Position numbers and translations under genes: made by a program. A stretch of 64,000 nucleotides of DNA, taken from the NCBI RefSeq assembly GCF_030684185.1, contig NZ_JAUXOY010000014.1, forward strand, positions 218,001 through 282,000, written 5' to 3'. The notes beneath the pieces were generated by a model. It had not been told where the DNA came from, did not search any database, and was given only the letters and a program-made list of their open reading frames with translations. Positions 17,381-29,206 of this stretch are shown piece by piece. Every line of letters begins with the position of its first letter. Positions within the stretch are counted from its first letter, which is position 1. This DNA comes from Methylotenera sp. GTDB lineage: Bacteria; Pseudomonadota; Gammaproteobacteria; Burkholderiales; Methylophilaceae.

Positions 17381-18843
17381 CCATACTCACTTCTTTAACA
17401 CTTGGTACTTTAGATCAGTCATTCACTTCTATCACTTCAGATAGCCGAAGCGTGCAGGCGGGGTCGTTATTTTTAGCTTACCCAGGTGCCAGTAGTGATG
17501 GCCGGCATTTCATTCCGCAAGCCATAAAAGCCGGTGCTAAAGCTGTGATATGGGAAGATGCGGACTTTGCGTGGCAAGCTGACTGGCAAGTGAGCAATAT
17601 TTCAGTAAAAGACTTAAAGCATCAAGCTGGCATTATTGCTGCCGAGTTTTATCAAAACCCATCAAAAAAAATGACCATGATAGGTGTGACTGGTACTAAT
17701 GGTAAGACTTCTGTGAGCCAGTGGATTGCGCAATGCTTGACGTTGCTTGGTAGAAAAACTGCCGTGTTAGGAACAATTGGGAATGGGTTTTTAGATGCTC
17801 AAACGGAAGCAGTAAATACCACGCCCGATGCGATTCTATTGCAGGGCATGCTGGCAGATTACGTCCAACAGCAAGCGAATGCTGTTGTGATGGAGGTGTC
17901 GTCTCATGGTTTGGATCAAGGTCGTCTAAATGGTGTGGAGTTTGATATAGCCGTGCTTACAAACCTGAGTCGTGATCATTTGGATTATCACGAAACCATG
18001 GAAGCCTACGCTGCTGCCAAGCAAAAACTATTCACCTGGCAAGGCTTGAGTATGGCGATTGTGAATGCCGATGATGCATTTGGGCAGGCAGTAGTAAGCG
18101 CAGTCAAATCGCAGGCTAAGCCATGCATGACTTACGGATTTGAAGCTGCCGATGTGTACGGGAGGGATTTGAAATTGCATGACGCAGGTTTGAGCATGCA
18201 GGTATCAACGCCACAAGGCGTAGCTTTATTAACTGCGCCAGTGCTAGGCCGTTTTAATGCTTACAATGTGCTTGCTGTACTAGCAACTTTATTGAGCATG
18301 GATATTCGTCTGGAAGATGCAGTAGCTGCCATTACCAAAATCAAACCAGTGCAAGGTCGTATGCAGCAATTTGGCGGTGGCGACTTACCGTTGGTGGTGA
18401 TTGATTATGCTCATACCCCAGATGCGTTGGAAAAAGTCTTAAGCACGTTAAAAGAGCAAGCACAAGGTAAGTTGATTTGTGTGTTCGGTTGCGGTGGCAA
18501 TCGAGATGCGGGTAAGCGTCCGCTGATGGGTGTTGTAGCTTCTAAATTCGCAGATGCAGTCATTGTGACCACTGATAATCCGCGTAATGAAGACCCTGCC
18601 GCCATTATTCGTGAAATTGTTAGCAATATGCATTCTGGCTATGTGCTTGAAATGGATCGGGACGTTGCAATCAACAAAGCGGTTGAGTCGGCCAAGCCGG
18701 GTGACATCGTTTTGCTGGCTGGCAAAGGCCATGAAAACTACCAGGAAATCTCAGGTGTGAAATATCCGTTTGATGATGCACTTATTGCGCAGACTGCCTT
18801 GAAAAAGTATCAAGTGACAGGCAATGTGAGGGCTTCGGCATGA
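17377..18843 (+). CDS. murE: UDP-MurNAc-L-Ala-D-Glu:meso-DAP ligase MurE
   Basis: A 488-residue cytoplasmic Mur ligase adding the third stem-peptide residue. The ATP loop GTNGKT is at 106-111 (K110). The substrate signature DNPR is at 400-403, which marks meso-diaminopimelate rather than lysine specificity. The start overlaps the ftsI stop and the stop overlaps the murF start by 4 bp each. Confidence 0.97.
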   Translation: MTILTSLTLGTLDQSFTSITSDSRSVQAGSLFLAYPGASSDGRHFIPQAIKAGAKAVIWEDADFAWQADWQVSNISVKDLKHQAGIIAAEFYQNPSKKMTMIGVTGTNGKTSVSQWIAQCLTLLGRKTAVLGTIGNGFLDAQTEAVNTTPDAILLQGMLADYVQQQANAVVMEVSSHGLDQGRLNGVEFDIAVLTNLSRDHLDYHETMEAYAAAKQKLFTWQGLSMAIVNADDAFGQAVVSAVKSQAKPCMTYGFEAADVYGRDLKLHDAGLSMQVSTPQGVALLTAPVLGRFNAYNVLAVLATLLSMDIRLEDAVAAITKIKPVQGRMQQFGGGDLPLVVIDYAHTPDALEKVLSTLKEQAQGKLICVFGCGGNRDAGKRPLMGVVASKFADAVIVTTDNPRNEDPAAIIREIVSNMHSGYVLEMDRDVAINKAVESAKPGDIVLLAGKGHENYQEISGVKYPFDDALIAQTALKKYQVTGNVRASA

Positions 18844-20276
18844 TGCTGCTTTCAGAAGCCGCTAACGCAATACAAGCGAAACTTTATGGCCAAGATGCCA
18901 TGTTTACCAACGTAGGTACAGATAGCCGCAATGTTACTAAAGGCCAGTTATTCGTCGCGCTTAAAGGCGAAAATTTTGATGGACATGATTTTGCCGCTAA
19001 AGCCATCGAACAAGGTGCAGCGGCGGTGCTGGTTTCAAGTCCAACTTTAGGCGTAGAGCCTGCTATTTTAGTTGAAGATACTTATCAAGCTTTAGGGGCG
19101 CTTGCTGCCTATTGGCGATCAAGGTTTGCGATTCCTTTCGTTGCGGTTACTGGCAGTAATGGCAAAACAACCGTTAAAGAAATGATAGCAGCGATTCTGG
19201 CGGAAAAAACTGGCAGCCATGAAGTGATACATGCCACTGTAGGCAATCTGAATAATCACATTGGCTTACCGTTGACCTTGCTTAAGTTGCGGGCAATCCA
19301 TCAGTTTTCAGTGCTTGAAATGGGTATGAGTCATTTAGGCGAAATTGAATATTTAACACGCATTGCCAAGCCAAATGTGGCGGTAGTTAACAACGCAGGC
19401 ACAGCCCATATTGGTGAAATGGGTTCGCGCGAAAACATTGCAAAAGCCAAAGGCGAAATTTTTGCAGGCTTAAGTGATGACGGCGTGGCAGTTATTAATG
19501 CCGATGATGAGTATGCGAGCTATTGGAAATCACTCAACTCTGGTAAAAAAATCGTGACATTCGGCCTGAATGTTATTGGATTAAATGCAGGTAGTTTAAA
19601 TGCCAGTGGCTTAAATAAACCAGCAGATGTCAGCGCGACTTATGAGGAAATGGATGCATTAAGTCAGGTGCATTTAACCACACCCCAAGGCAGAATCAGC
19701 TTTAAGTTGGATGTCCTGGGCGCACATAACATCAGTAATGCCCTGGCAGCAAGCGCAGTGGCGGTTGCGTTGGGAATTTCTAACGCGGATATCGCCCGTG
19801 GGTTAAGCAGTTTTAGCGGCGTAAAAGGCCGCTTACAGCGCAAGCCGGGTTTGAATGGCGCAGTGTTGATAGATGATACTTATAACGCCAATCCTGATTC
19901 AATGAAAGCGGCGATAGACGTGCTTGCACATCAGGCGGGTGAAAAAATTCTCATATTGGGCGATATGGGTGAGCTGGGCGCAGACGCTAAACGCATGCAT
20001 GCAGAAATTGGTACTTATGCCAAGAATGCAGGGCTTAGAAGCTTGCATTGTTTAGGTGCGCTTAGCGTGGAAATGGCGCGTGGATTTGGTGCAGGTGCAA
20101 ATCATTACGCCTCGCCAGAAGATGTCGCAAAAGTGATTAAACCATTACTAAGCCAAGATGCAACCGTGTTAGTAAAAGGCTCACGCTTTATGAAAATGGA
20201 GCGTGTGGTCGATCTGTTAGAAGAAAAATTGAACGAAACAGCAGTCATGCAAAAAAAACTTATGGAGAATAAATAA
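18840..20276 (+). CDS. murF: UDP-MurNAc-tripeptide:D-Ala-D-Ala ligase MurF
   Basis: A 478-residue Mur ligase that adds D-Ala-D-Ala to complete the UDP-MurNAc-pentapeptide. The ATP loop GSNGKTT has K109. [24 protein letters not shown] and [11 protein letters not shown] are family blocks. Between the central and C-terminal domains a [20 protein letters not shown] segment is encoded by four 15-bp tandem repeats, a low-complexity insert that slightly lengthens the protein. Confidence 0.97.
   Translation: MMLLSEAANAIQAKLYGQDAMFTNVGTDSRNVTKGQLFVALKGENFDGHDFAAKAIEQGAAAVLVSSPTLGVEPAILVEDTYQALGALAAYWRSRFAIPFVAVTGSNGKTTVKEMIAAILAEKTGSHEVIHATVGNLNNHIGLPLTLLKLRAIHQFSVLEMGMSHLGEIEYLTRIAKPNVAVVNNAGTAHIGEMGSRENIAKAKGEIFAGLSDDGVAVINADDEYASYWKSLNSGKKIVTFGLNVIGLNAGSLNASGLNKPADVSATYEEMDALSQVHLTTPQGRISFKLDVLGAHNISNALAASAVAVALGISNADIARGLSSFSGVKGRLQRKPGLNGAVLIDDTYNANPDSMKAAIDVLAHQAGEKILILGDMGELGADAKRMHAEIGTYAKNAGLRSLHCLGALSVEMARGFGAGANHYASPEDVAKVIKPLLSQDATVLVKGSRFMKMERVVDLLEEKLNETAVMQKKLMENK
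19563..19622 (+). repeat. In-frame 15-bp tandem repeat (x4) in murF
   Basis: Units begin at 19563, 19578, 19593 and 19608 and encode [15 protein letters not shown] and GLNKP. The shared core is TTAAATGC with variation in flanking bases. Confidence 0.8.
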
Positions 20277-21379
20277 TGTTATTAGAACTAGCGCAATGGC
20301 TGGCTCACGATATTCGTGGATTTCATGTATTTAACTACATCACATTGCGTGCGGTATTGGCTACGCTTACAGCATTGGCTATTTCATTCATCGCTGGCCC
20401 TAGCATGATACGTAAGCTTACCAAGTACAAAGTCGGGCAAGCGGTGCGCGACGATGGTCCGCAAACACATTTGATTAAAACGGGTACACCCACCATGGGC
20501 GGTGCACTGATATTAGTATCTATCGGTATCTCTACATTACTTTGGGCAGATTTAAGCAATCGTTTTGTATGGGTGGTGCTGTTCACAACCTTGGGTTTTG
20601 GCGCAATAGGCTGGGTAGATGATTACCGCAAAGTAGTGCATAGAAACCCTAAAGGCCTCTCAGCAAAAGCCAAGTTTTTTTGGCAAAGTTTAATTGGTTT
20701 AGCAGTAGCAGTATTTTTATACAAAACAGCAGCTACACCAGTGGAAACCACACTAATCGTACCGTTCTTTAAGTCACTAGTGCTGCCTTTAAGTGCTGTA
20801 GGTTTTATCGTGCTGACGTATTTAGTGGTAGTGGGCAGTAGCAATGCCGTGAACTTAACTGATGGCTTGGATGGTTTGGCGATATTGCCCACGGTGATGG
20901 TGGCCAGTGCTTTGGGCATTTTTGCTTATGTGGCAGGGCATTTGTATTTTTCAAAATATCTAGGCGTACCTTATGTAGCTGGTGCAGGTGAACTTATGGT
21001 GTTTTGCGCTGCAATGGCGGGTGCGGGTTTAGGATTTCTATGGTTTAACGCCTATCCAGCAGAGGTGTTTATGGGTGACGTAGGTGCATTAGCGCTAGGC
21101 GCTGCACTGGGTATTGTAGCGGTCATTGTGCGCCAGGAAATCATCCTGTTCATCATGGGCGGCGTGTTTGTGGTAGAAACTTTTTCGGTAGCTGCGCAAG
21201 TCATGTATTTCAAATATACCAAACGCAAAACAGGTACCGGTAAGCGCATCTTTTTAATGGCGCCACTGCATCATCATTACGAAGAAAAAGGCTGGAAAGA
21301 AACGCAGGTAGTCGTGCGGTTCTGGATTATCAGCATGATGCTCGTATTGATTGGCTTGGCTAGTTTGAAGTTGAGATAA
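20276..21379 (+). CDS. mraY: Phospho-MurNAc-pentapeptide transferase MraY
   Basis: A 367-residue polytopic inner-membrane enzyme (about ten helices) that makes lipid I by transferring phospho-MurNAc-pentapeptide to undecaprenyl phosphate. Signatures are [39 protein letters not shown] and APLHHHYE. It shares one base with the murF stop (TAATG). Confidence 0.97.
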   Translation: MLLELAQWLAHDIRGFHVFNYITLRAVLATLTALAISFIAGPSMIRKLTKYKVGQAVRDDGPQTHLIKTGTPTMGGALILVSIGISTLLWADLSNRFVWVVLFTTLGFGAIGWVDDYRKVVHRNPKGLSAKAKFFWQSLIGLAVAVFLYKTAATPVETTLIVPFFKSLVLPLSAVGFIVLTYLVVVGSSNAVNLTDGLDGLAILPTVMVASALGIFAYVAGHLYFSKYLGVPYVAGAGELMVFCAAMAGAGLGFLWFNAYPAEVFMGDVGALALGAALGIVAVIVRQEIILFIMGGVFVVETFSVAAQVMYFKYTKRKTGTGKRIFLMAPLHHHYEEKGWKETQVVVRFWIISMMLVLIGLASLKLR

Positions 21380-21410
21380 ACAGTAAATATTAAATAACCG
21401 TATAAAAAAC

Positions 21411-22802
21411 ATGAAAATTGAGTTAAAAGACAAAAAAGTATTAGTGCTGGGCCTTGGTGAAACAGGGGTCTCTACCTTGCGTTGGTTAAACACGCAAGGC
21501 GCACGTTTGTCTGTGGCCGATACGCGTGAAAATCCTCCGGGCATTGAAGTATTAAAAACTGAATTGCCAAACGTGAAAATTCATACGGGCGCATTTGATG
21601 CAGCGGTGTTTAGTGATGCAGATTTAATCGTCGCAAGCCCGGGTGTGCCATTGAGTACGCCTGAAATACAAACCGCTATTAAACGCGGCGTTAGCGTGAT
21701 TGGCGATGTTGAGTTATTTGCGCACTATCTCAATGAAAACATGCGCCCAGGCAGTGCCAAGGTGATTGCTATTACAGGCTCCAATGGCAAAACCACCGTC
21801 ACTACATTAGTGGGTGAGATGTGTAAAGCCGCTGGTTTAAAAACCATTGTGGCTGGCAATATCGGCCTGCCAGTGCTAGATGCTTTAAGTATGGAAACCC
21901 CGGATGTCTACGTGCTTGAGCTTTCAAGTTTTCAGCTTGAAACGACTAGCTCTTTGCAGATAGATGCAGCGACGATGCTGAATTTATCTGAAGATCACAT
22001 GGATAGGTACGAGAGCCTGCAAGATTATGCCATTGCAAAAGCTCGGATTTTTTACAATGCAAACCTCCAGGTATTGAATCGTGATGACGCGTGGAGCATG
22101 TTGATGGCAAGGCCAAAATTAGCACAAGTGACGTTTGGCTTAACTTCAAATATAAGTTCGGATGACGGCGAGTATGGATTAAAGCAGATAGATGGGGATA
22201 CATGGCTTTGCGAAGGTGATAAAGAACTCATTAATTTACAAGATTTAAAAATTGTAGGCTTGCATAACGCGGCTAACGCATTAGCTGCTGTTGCATTATG
22301 TCGCGGCATTGGTGTCGATTATGCACATATAATCCAAACGCTCTATAACTTTAAAGGCTTGCCTCATCGTGTTGAATGGGTGGCTAATATTGACGATGTA
22401 GATTATTACGATGATTCAAAAGGTACCAATGTAGGTGCAACTTGCGCTGCACTGTCCGGATTGGCGCAGAAAGTTGTATTAATCGCCGGTGGCGATGGCA
22501 AAGGCCAGGATTTTTCACCGCTGAAAGAGTCCGTAGCCAATAACGCACGTGCAGTGGTGTTAATCGGCCGTGATGCGCCTGTGATAGAAGCCGAATTACT
22601 GGAAACAGGCATACCTTTATATCAGGCGATTGATTTACCTGAAGCGGTGAATATTGCCAAAAAACTTGCCCAATCCGGAGATGCTGTGCTGCTTTCACCT
22701 GCCTGCGCAAGTTTTGATATGTTCAAAAATTATGTGCATCGTGCGGAAGTGTTCATAAGTGCAGTGAACTCCTTAAAAGCCAGCGAAAGGGAGCTTGCAT
22801 GA
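21411..22802 (+). CDS. murD: UDP-MurNAc-L-Ala:D-Glu ligase MurD
   Basis: A 463-residue Mur ligase adding D-glutamate as the second stem residue. The N-terminal nucleotide-binding block is [12 protein letters not shown], the ATP loop is [11 protein letters not shown], and the C-terminal domain has [10 protein letters not shown] and [12 protein letters not shown]. It is 31 bp downstream of mraY and overlaps ftsW by 4 bp. Confidence 0.97.
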   Translation: MKIELKDKKVLVLGLGETGVSTLRWLNTQGARLSVADTRENPPGIEVLKTELPNVKIHTGAFDAAVFSDADLIVASPGVPLSTPEIQTAIKRGVSVIGDVELFAHYLNENMRPGSAKVIAITGSNGKTTVTTLVGEMCKAAGLKTIVAGNIGLPVLDALSMETPDVYVLELSSFQLETTSSLQIDAATMLNLSEDHMDRYESLQDYAIAKARIFYNANLQVLNRDDAWSMLMARPKLAQVTFGLTSNISSDDGEYGLKQIDGDTWLCEGDKELINLQDLKIVGLHNAANALAAVALCRGIGVDYAHIIQTLYNFKGLPHRVEWVANIDDVDYYDDSKGTNVGATCAALSGLAQKVVLIAGGDGKGQDFSPLKESVANNARAVVLIGRDAPVIEAELLETGIPLYQAIDLPEAVNIAKKLAQSGDAVLLSPACASFDMFKNYVHRAEVFISAVNSLKASERELA

Positions 22803-23962
22803 TTGCCGCAATGTTAAATCGCGAACGTATTAACTCTCCAAGCTATGACCAGGGATTGTTATGGGTAGTCCTGTGTTTATTAGGGATAGGCTTGGTGATG
22901 GTGTATTCAGCCTCAATTGCGATTGCGGAAGCTGACAAAGGTGTTGGACACAACAGCAGCTATTATCTGGTGCATCAAGCCATATTCATGTTGGTCGCTA
23001 TCAGTGCTGCATTTGTAGCATTTAATATCCCTATTGCCTGGTGGCAAAAAATGGCGCCGTATTTATTTCTCTTTGGTTTGGTTTTACTGGTACTGGTGCT
23101 GATTCCAGGTATTGGCCTTAAGGCAGGTGGCAGTCGTCGCTGGTTGAAACTGTTTGTAGTTAACCCGCAGCCATCCGAATTTATGAAGTTGTTTGCCGCC
23201 TTGTATGTGGCAGATTACACCGTGCGCAAGGCGGCGGTGATGGATAGCTTCACAAAAGGTTTTTTGCCTATGCTGGCAGTGATGTTGCTTGTGGGTGGCT
23301 TGTTATTGCGTGAGCCAGACTTTGGGGCGTTTGCAGTGATCGCAGCAATATCAATCTCCATTTTATGGCTGGGCGGTATCAACGGACGTATTTTTGCGGG
23401 GTTGCTGATATTGCTGGTGGTGGGGTTTGTCTTCCTGATTTGGAGTTCACCTTATCGACTCGAGCGCGTCATTGGTTTTATGGATCCGTGGGCTGATCCG
23501 TATGGCAAAGGCTACCAGTTATCCCATGCGCTTATCGCATTTGGTCGTGGTGAGTGGTTTGGCGTGGGTTTGGGTGCAAGCGTAGAGAAATTGCTTTATT
23601 TGCCAGAAGCGCATACAGACTTTTTGTTAGCAGTTATCGCTGAAGAACTTGGCTTTGTTGGTGTGCTAACAGTTGTTGGGTTATTTGCATGGATAGTGAT
23701 TCGTTCGTTTGGTATTGCTAAAGAAGCAATCGCCAATGAGCGCTACTTTGCAGCCTTGCTCTCACAAGGTTTGGGCGTTTGGATAGGCGTGCAGGGCATC
23801 ATCAATATGGGTGTAAACATGGGGCTGTTACCCACTAAGGGCTTGACCTTGCCATTATTATCATTTGGCGGCAGCAGTATTTTGGCCAATTGTATTGCGA
23901 TGGCAATCATTCTCAGAATAGATTTTGAGAATAGGCGTTTGCAAAAAGGTTTGCCAGCATGA
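22799..23962 (+). CDS. ftsW: Septal peptidoglycan glycosyltransferase FtsW
   Basis: A 387-residue SEDS protein with about ten membrane helices. It polymerises lipid II at the septum with FtsI. Visible blocks are [38 protein letters not shown] and the C-terminal [16 protein letters not shown]. It overlaps murD and murG by 4 bp each. Confidence 0.97.
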   Translation: MIAAMLNRERINSPSYDQGLLWVVLCLLGIGLVMVYSASIAIAEADKGVGHNSSYYLVHQAIFMLVAISAAFVAFNIPIAWWQKMAPYLFLFGLVLLVLVLIPGIGLKAGGSRRWLKLFVVNPQPSEFMKLFAALYVADYTVRKAAVMDSFTKGFLPMLAVMLLVGGLLLREPDFGAFAVIAAISISILWLGGINGRIFAGLLILLVVGFVFLIWSSPYRLERVIGFMDPWADPYGKGYQLSHALIAFGRGEWFGVGLGASVEKLLYLPEAHTDFLLAVIAEELGFVGVLTVVGLFAWIVIRSFGIAKEAIANERYFAALLSQGLGVWIGVQGIINMGVNMGLLPTKGLTLPLLSFGGSSILANCIAMAIILRIDFENRRLQKGLPA

Positions 23963-25044
23963 GTGTCGCCATAAATACATCGAAAAAAACATTAATGGTG
24001 ATGGCGGGCGGCACGGGTGGGCATGTATATCCAGCCATGGCTGTTGCAGATTACTTAAAAATCATGGGTTGGAAAATCGTATGGCTATGCACAGAAGGTG
24101 GCATGGAAAATCGCTTGATCGAAAAAAGTGGATATGAAAAAGCCATGATTACTATGCAAGGAGTCCGTGGTAAAGGCCTTATGGGTTGGTTACTGCTACC
24201 AGTGAAGCTGGCAAAAGCATTTGCGCAAAGTACTGCGGCTATTCGTAAGCATCAGCCAAACGTAGTGCTAGGCATGGGTGGATTCGCTGCTTTTCCTGGT
24301 GGATTAATGGCGAGGTTGTTAGGTAGGCCTTTGGTGATTCATGAGCAGAATTCAGTCGCAGGGTTAACCAATAAGGTGCTGGCTAAGTTTGCAACACAGG
24401 TACTGGCGGCGTTCCCAGCAGCATTTGCCAATAATGCAAAACTAGTGGGAAATCCTGTACGTGCCGATATTGCAACTTTAGCTAAGCCGGAGGTGCGCTT
24501 TGCAGAACGTGAAGGCGCTTTACGCTTATTGGTAGTGGGCGGCAGTTTGGGGGCGAAAGCATTGAATGAGGCGCTTCCGCAGGCATTGGCGCAATTACCA
24601 GTTGTGAAACGTCCGCAAGTGATACATCAGGCTGGTATCAAGCATATTGAGGCATTAAAAAATAATTATGAAAAAGCGGGTGTGGCCGTGGATGCACGCG
24701 CATTTATTGATGATATGGCGAGCATCTACGCGTGGGCAGATTTTGTGATTTGCCGTTCAGGCGCGCTTACAGTGGCAGAAGTTTCGGCGGTGGGTTTAGG
24801 CTCTTTGATGGTGCCGTTTCCATTCGCCGTGGATGATCATCAAACCACCAATGCTGCGTATTTATCCGAGCAAGGTGCAGCTTTGGTTTTACAGCAAAAA
24901 GACTTAAGTGTAGAGAAGCTGGTGAAAATTTTAAGCGAATTAAACCGTGAGAAATGTCTAGACATGGCAATTAAAGCACGTGCTTTGGGTAAGCCCGAAG
25001 CTACAGAAAACGTAGCGAAAATCTGCATTGAGGTGGCGCGATGA
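23959..25044 (+). CDS. murG: Lipid II synthase (UDP-GlcNAc transferase) MurG
   Basis: A 361-residue GT28 glycosyltransferase acting at the inner face of the membrane to turn lipid I into lipid II. The glycine-rich loop [12 protein letters not shown] is at about 15-26; [23 protein letters not shown] and [12 protein letters not shown] are further signatures. An alternative-frame ORF over the 5' end is a shadow. It overlaps ftsW and murC by 4 bp. Confidence 0.97.
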   Translation: MSVAINTSKKTLMVMAGGTGGHVYPAMAVADYLKIMGWKIVWLCTEGGMENRLIEKSGYEKAMITMQGVRGKGLMGWLLLPVKLAKAFAQSTAAIRKHQPNVVLGMGGFAAFPGGLMARLLGRPLVIHEQNSVAGLTNKVLAKFATQVLAAFPAAFANNAKLVGNPVRADIATLAKPEVRFAEREGALRLLVVGGSLGAKALNEALPQALAQLPVVKRPQVIHQAGIKHIEALKNNYEKAGVAVDARAFIDDMASIYAWADFVICRSGALTVAEVSAVGLGSLMVPFPFAVDDHQTTNAAYLSEQGAALVLQQKDLSVEKLVKILSELNREKCLDMAIKARALGKPEATENVAKICIEVAR

Positions 25045-26435
25045 AACATAAAGTAAAAAATATACATTTTGTCGGTATCGGTGGCTCCGGTATGAGTGGT
25101 ATTGCTGAAGTGTTAATCAACTTGGATTTTACGGTGACGGGTTCTGATTTAGCAGCGAATGCGACAACCAAACGATTGGTGGCATTTGGTGCAACTGTGT
25201 ATCAAGGCCACGAGGCTGACAATGTTAAGGATGCTGATGTGGTGGTCGTGTCATCTGCGGTGAATGAAGAAAACCCGGAGGTTAAAGCCGCAAGAGCTAA
25301 AAATATTCCCGTGGTGCCACGTGCATTGATGTTGGCAGAATTGATGCGTTTCAGGCAAGGTATTGCTGTCGCTGGAACACATGGTAAAACCACCACCACT
25401 AGTTTAATTGCCAGTATTTTAGCTGAAGCAGGTATGGATCCGACTTTTGTGATTGGCGGCAAGTTAGAGGCAGCCAATGCCAATGCCAAACTTGGTACAG
25501 GCGAATATATCGTGGCAGAAGCTGATGAATCTGATGCTTCATTTTTGCACTTAACGCCAGTGATGGCGGTGGTGACGAATATTGACCAAGACCACATGGA
25601 TACTTACGAACACAGCTTCGACAAACTTAAAAGCGCGTTTGTAGAATTTTTACAACAACTGCCGTTTTGGGGTATGGCAGTAGTCTGCATAGACGACGCC
25701 AATATTCGTGAGATTTTGCCGCGGGTAACCAAGCCTGTCATGACTTATGGGTTTAGTGAAGATGCACGCGTTCGAGCAATTAACGTACGTGCGGATGATG
25801 GAAAGATGCATTTCACGGTGCTACGCATTAATGGTGTCACTACAGAATTTAACGTGACATTGAATCTGCCTGGTAATCACTATGTGCTGAACGCGCTCGC
25901 GGCCATTGCAATAGCCAGTGAATTAAACGTGCCAGATGCTGCGATTATTAAAGCATTAAAAGAATTTAAAGGCGTGGGTAGACGTTTTGAGCGCTATGGT
26001 GAGATTGACGCAAAAAGTGGAGGCACATTTACGTTAATTGATGACTATGGCCATCATCCAGTTGAAATGCAGGCTGTTATAGCTGCAGCGCGCGCAGCCT
26101 TCCCTAATCGCCGATTAGTAATGGCGTTTCAACCACACCGTTACACACGTACGCGTGATTGTTTTGAAGATTTTGTACGGGTACTTTCAAGTGCGGATGC
26201 AGTATTGCTAACGGAGGTTTACTCGGCTGGTGAGGCGCCGATTGTGGCGGCTGATACGCGGTCGCTCATTCGTTCTATACGCATCGCCGGCAAAGTTGAA
26301 CCGCTATTTGTGGAAAAAGCCGATGCATTACCGGAGGCGATACTGGATGTAGCGCAAGCGCATGATGTGGTCATCGTCATGGGTGCGGGGTCTATTGGTC
26401 AGGTGGCCATGAAAACGAAGGAGCTAGCCGCGTGA
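25041..26435 (+). CDS. murC: UDP-MurNAc:L-alanine ligase MurC
   Basis: A 464-residue Mur ligase adding the first stem residue. [15 protein letters not shown] forms the UDP-binding loop, [11 protein letters not shown] the ATP loop, and [11 protein letters not shown] lies in the C-terminal domain. The gene ends in a GTGA overlap with murB. Confidence 0.97.
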   Translation: MKHKVKNIHFVGIGGSGMSGIAEVLINLDFTVTGSDLAANATTKRLVAFGATVYQGHEADNVKDADVVVVSSAVNEENPEVKAARAKNIPVVPRALMLAELMRFRQGIAVAGTHGKTTTTSLIASILAEAGMDPTFVIGGKLEAANANAKLGTGEYIVAEADESDASFLHLTPVMAVVTNIDQDHMDTYEHSFDKLKSAFVEFLQQLPFWGMAVVCIDDANIREILPRVTKPVMTYGFSEDARVRAINVRADDGKMHFTVLRINGVTTEFNVTLNLPGNHYVLNALAAIAIASELNVPDAAIIKALKEFKGVGRRFERYGEIDAKSGGTFTLIDDYGHHPVEMQAVIAAARAAFPNRRLVMAFQPHRYTRTRDCFEDFVRVLSSADAVLLTEVYSAGEAPIVAADTRSLIRSIRIAGKVEPLFVEKADALPEAILDVAQAHDVVIVMGAGSIGQVAMKTKELAA

Positions 26436-27340
26436 AAAAAGGACATTACCCTTTGCAAGGTAATTTGTTGTTTACGCAAGGCGAGGTGTTGCTTAACGAG
26501 CCTCTTGCGCGCTACACCAGCTGGCGTGTAGGCGGCCCTGCTGACCGTATGTATATACCTGCTGGCTTGGAAGATCTCGCTACCTTTCTCCATACGCTAG
26601 AGGAAGCAGAGCCAATTTATTTTATGGGTCTTGGATCTAATCTGTTAGTGAGAGATGGCGGTGTGAGAGGTACGATTATTCTGATGCACAACGCCCTGAC
26701 AGACATGGGTATGGTGCAAAACCATGTTTATGCGGAGGCTGGGGTGACGTGCTCCAAACTTGCAAAATTTAGTGCACGGCAACACCGGCATGGTGCTGAA
26801 TTTATGGCAGGAATTCCTGGCACCGTAGGTGGTGCGCTTGCCATGAACGCTGGATGTCATGGAACGGAAACCTGGGATGTGGTGGCTAGAGTAATGACAG
26901 TGGATCGTCGTGGGGTTATCCATACAAGAGACAAGTCGGAATTTATTCCAAGCTATCGTCATGTAGAGATGCCGGCAGAGGAGTGGTTTCTTGCGGCTTG
27001 GTTTTCATTGGCTGAAGGTGATGCAAGTGAAGCCGAGCAAAAAATAAAAGCTTTGTTGGCCAAGCGTTTAGCAACACAGCCGCTGAACCTTCCAAATGCC
27101 GGATCTACCTTTAGGAACCCTGCTGGTGATTACGCAGCGAGATTGATTGAGGCTAGCGGCTTAAAGGGCTACACCATTGGTGGCGCTCAAGTATCTGAAA
27201 AACACGCCAATTTTATTGTGAATCTAGGTAGTGCGACTGCGCTGGACATTGAGTCGCTGATTAAACACATACGCGAAACAGTGTTGGAAAAACAGGGCGT
27301 TGAATTGCAGCAAGAAGTCAAAGTCATCGGGGAATATTAA
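26432..27340 (+). CDS. murB: UDP-N-acetylenolpyruvoylglucosamine reductase MurB
   Basis: A 302-residue FAD enzyme that reduces UDP-GlcNAc-enolpyruvate to UDP-MurNAc. Blocks [37 protein letters not shown] and GSTFRNP are typical of type I MurB. The GTG start sits in a 4-bp overlap with the murC stop. Confidence 0.95.
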   Translation: MKKGHYPLQGNLLFTQGEVLLNEPLARYTSWRVGGPADRMYIPAGLEDLATFLHTLEEAEPIYFMGLGSNLLVRDGGVRGTIILMHNALTDMGMVQNHVYAEAGVTCSKLAKFSARQHRHGAEFMAGIPGTVGGALAMNAGCHGTETWDVVARVMTVDRRGVIHTRDKSEFIPSYRHVEMPAEEWFLAAWFSLAEGDASEAEQKIKALLAKRLATQPLNLPNAGSTFRNPAGDYAARLIEASGLKGYTIGGAQVSEKHANFIVNLGSATALDIESLIKHIRETVLEKQGVELQQEVKVIGEY

Positions 27341-27343
27341 GTC

Positions 27344-28309
27344 GTGAGTATGTACAGCGTGAATAACATTGATAGCCAAAAGTTCGGGAAGGTAGCCGTG
27401 TTGCTTGGTGGAAAATCTGGCGAGCGTGAAGTGTCACTAAAAAGTGGTGCGGCGGTTTTGGCTGCTTTGCAAGCGCAGGGCATAGATGCACATGGTTTTG
27501 ACCCGATTGATAAACCATTACATGACCTGGAGATTTTTGACCGTGTATTTATTAACCTGCATGGCCGTTTTGGTGAAGATGGTTGTATGCAAGGTGCGCT
27601 CGAAATGCTGCATATTCCATATACGGGCAGCGGAGTAATGGCATCGGCTATTGGTATGGATAAATGGCGCACGAAGTTATTGTGGCGCGCGATGAATGTA
27701 GTCACGCCAGATTTTGAGTTGGTAACTGCCACAAGTGACTTTAAGGCGATAGAGCAAAAGTTAGGGTTGCCATTGTTCGTGAAGCCAGCAAATGAAGGCT
27801 CTAGCATAGGCATCAGCAAAGTAAAAGAAGCGGGGGGGTTGGAAGCAGCTTATAAAATCGCCGCCGAGGCAGATCCCTTAGTCATTGCAGAAAAGTACGT
27901 CGGTGGCGGTGAATATACCGTTGGCATTATTCCTGATGGCGAGGGTGACTATACGGCTTTGCCAATTATTCGTATTGTGCCAAAAAATGAATTTTATGAC
28001 TTTGAAGCAAAGTATCTGCGAAACGATACTGAGTATTTATGCCCTTGCGGATTAAGTGCAGAAAAAGAAGCGCAAATCCAACAAGAGGCATTACTTGCAT
28101 TTAGAGCAATAGGTTGCGAGGGCTGGGGGCGAGTTGATTTCTTAATGGACAGCACTGTAGCTAACGACATGGGTAACCATTACTTTTTAGAATTGAACAC
28201 TAGCCCAGGCATGACCGACCACAGTTTGGTACCGATGGCAGCAAAGGCTGCAGGCATTAGTTTTGAACAATTGGTTGTACGTATTTTGGAGTCTGCCAGT
28301 GTGGGATAA
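27344..28309 (+). CDS. ddlB: D-alanine:D-alanine ligase
   Basis: A 321-residue ATP-grasp ligase making the D-Ala-D-Ala that MurF uses. Signatures: [47 protein letters not shown] and [14 protein letters not shown]. The GTG at 27344 is preferred over the ATG at 27350 because GGGGA lies 10 bp before it. The stop is overlapped by the ftsQ start. Confidence 0.95.
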   Translation: MSMYSVNNIDSQKFGKVAVLLGGKSGEREVSLKSGAAVLAALQAQGIDAHGFDPIDKPLHDLEIFDRVFINLHGRFGEDGCMQGALEMLHIPYTGSGVMASAIGMDKWRTKLLWRAMNVVTPDFELVTATSDFKAIEQKLGLPLFVKPANEGSSIGISKVKEAGGLEAAYKIAAEADPLVIAEKYVGGGEYTVGIIPDGEGDYTALPIIRIVPKNEFYDFEAKYLRNDTEYLCPCGLSAEKEAQIQQEALLAFRAIGCEGWGRVDFLMDSTVANDMGNHYFLELNTSPGMTDHSLVPMAAKAAGISFEQLVVRILESASVG

Positions 28310-29177
28310 ACCTACATTGTTGAACTGGATTGCCAACCTGCTTTTTGCAGTGAGCATAGTGGTGATGCTATACGCAGCGCTATATGTGGTGGTGCATTTA
28401 CCTATATTCCCGTTGCGTGAAGTGAAGGTGGAAGGTCAGTTAAACCATGTGAATCGTGAGCAGGTGAAGCTGATTGTGGCGAAACATTTAAAAGGCAATT
28501 TCTTTACGCTGGATTTAATTAAAGCGCGTGACGCGTTTGAAAAGTTGCCGTGGGCACGCAGTGTGAGTGTGCGCCGCCGTTGGCCAGATAAGTTAGAGGT
28601 GGTCATTGAAGAGCATCAAGCGTTGGCACGCTGGGGCAATGTTGCCCTGGTTAATACACATGGAGAGTTATTTCACGCGGCCTCAGGCAGCGAGTTGCCT
28701 ATGTTTTACGGGCCAGGTGATGGGGTAATAGAAGTGGCATCTCAATATGCCGAGTTTAGTAAAGTATTAAAAGATGCAAACTTAGCCATTGCCAACTTGG
28801 CGCTTACGCCAAGACGTGCATGGCAAGTCACTACTACTGACGGAATGGTGGTGGAGTTAGGGCGTGTAGAAATGCAGCGGAGGTTAGAAAAGTTTGTCAG
28901 TGCCTACAGCAGCACCATAGCAGGACTAAATATGAAGGTAACGTATGTTGATTTGCGTTATCCCAATGGATTTGCAGTACGAAGACCCGCTGAAGCTAAG
29001 CCGTTAAGTGAAGATAAAAATAGTGCCAAGGCGACTGGTGTTAGTAAGGCTAGTGGCAATAGCAAGACTGGTGGCACTAGCAAGGCTAATGAAAATAAAT
29101 TAAACAGTACCAATCCAGCAGGTACTTTACAACCTGGCAATAAAAAGCCGGCCGAGATTAATAAGCAACAGACATAA
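28299..29177 (+). CDS. ftsQ: Cell division protein FtsQ
   Basis: A 292-residue bitopic protein. It has a short cytoplasmic end, a membrane helix ([19 protein letters not shown]), the POTRA domain ([18 protein letters not shown]) and the beta domain ending near [10 protein letters not shown]. FtsQ holds FtsL/FtsB at the division site. I choose GTG 28299, which has GGAG 7 bp upstream and overlaps the ddlB stop by 11 bp; a TTG at 28263 would add 12 residues lying inside ddlB. After the beta domain comes a ~60-residue Lys/Ser/Gly/Asn tail with 18-bp tandem repeats, absent from typical FtsQ. Confidence 0.93.
   Translation: MWDKPTLLNWIANLLFAVSIVVMLYAALYVVVHLPIFPLREVKVEGQLNHVNREQVKLIVAKHLKGNFFTLDLIKARDAFEKLPWARSVSVRRRWPDKLEVVIEEHQALARWGNVALVNTHGELFHAASGSELPMFYGPGDGVIEVASQYAEFSKVLKDANLAIANLALTPRRAWQVTTTDGMVVELGRVEMQRRLEKFVSAYSSTIAGLNMKVTYVDLRYPNGFAVRRPAEAKPLSEDKNSAKATGVSKASGNSKTGGTSKANENKLNSTNPAGTLQPGNKKPAEINKQQT
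29043..29096 (+). repeat. In-frame 18-bp tandem repeat (x3) in the ftsQ tail
   Basis: Units at 29043, 29061 and 29079 encode [12 protein letters not shown] and SKANEN, with a degenerate unit before them (SAKATGV). Confidence 0.7.
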
Positions 29178-29206
29178 CCGTGCGTTGAACACGGAGGGAG
29201 CAAACC

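Noticed and set aside
28263-28298. TTG start for ftsQ inside ddlB
   Set aside because: The residues added are an off-frame reading of ddlB; GTG 28299 has GGAG at proper spacing.
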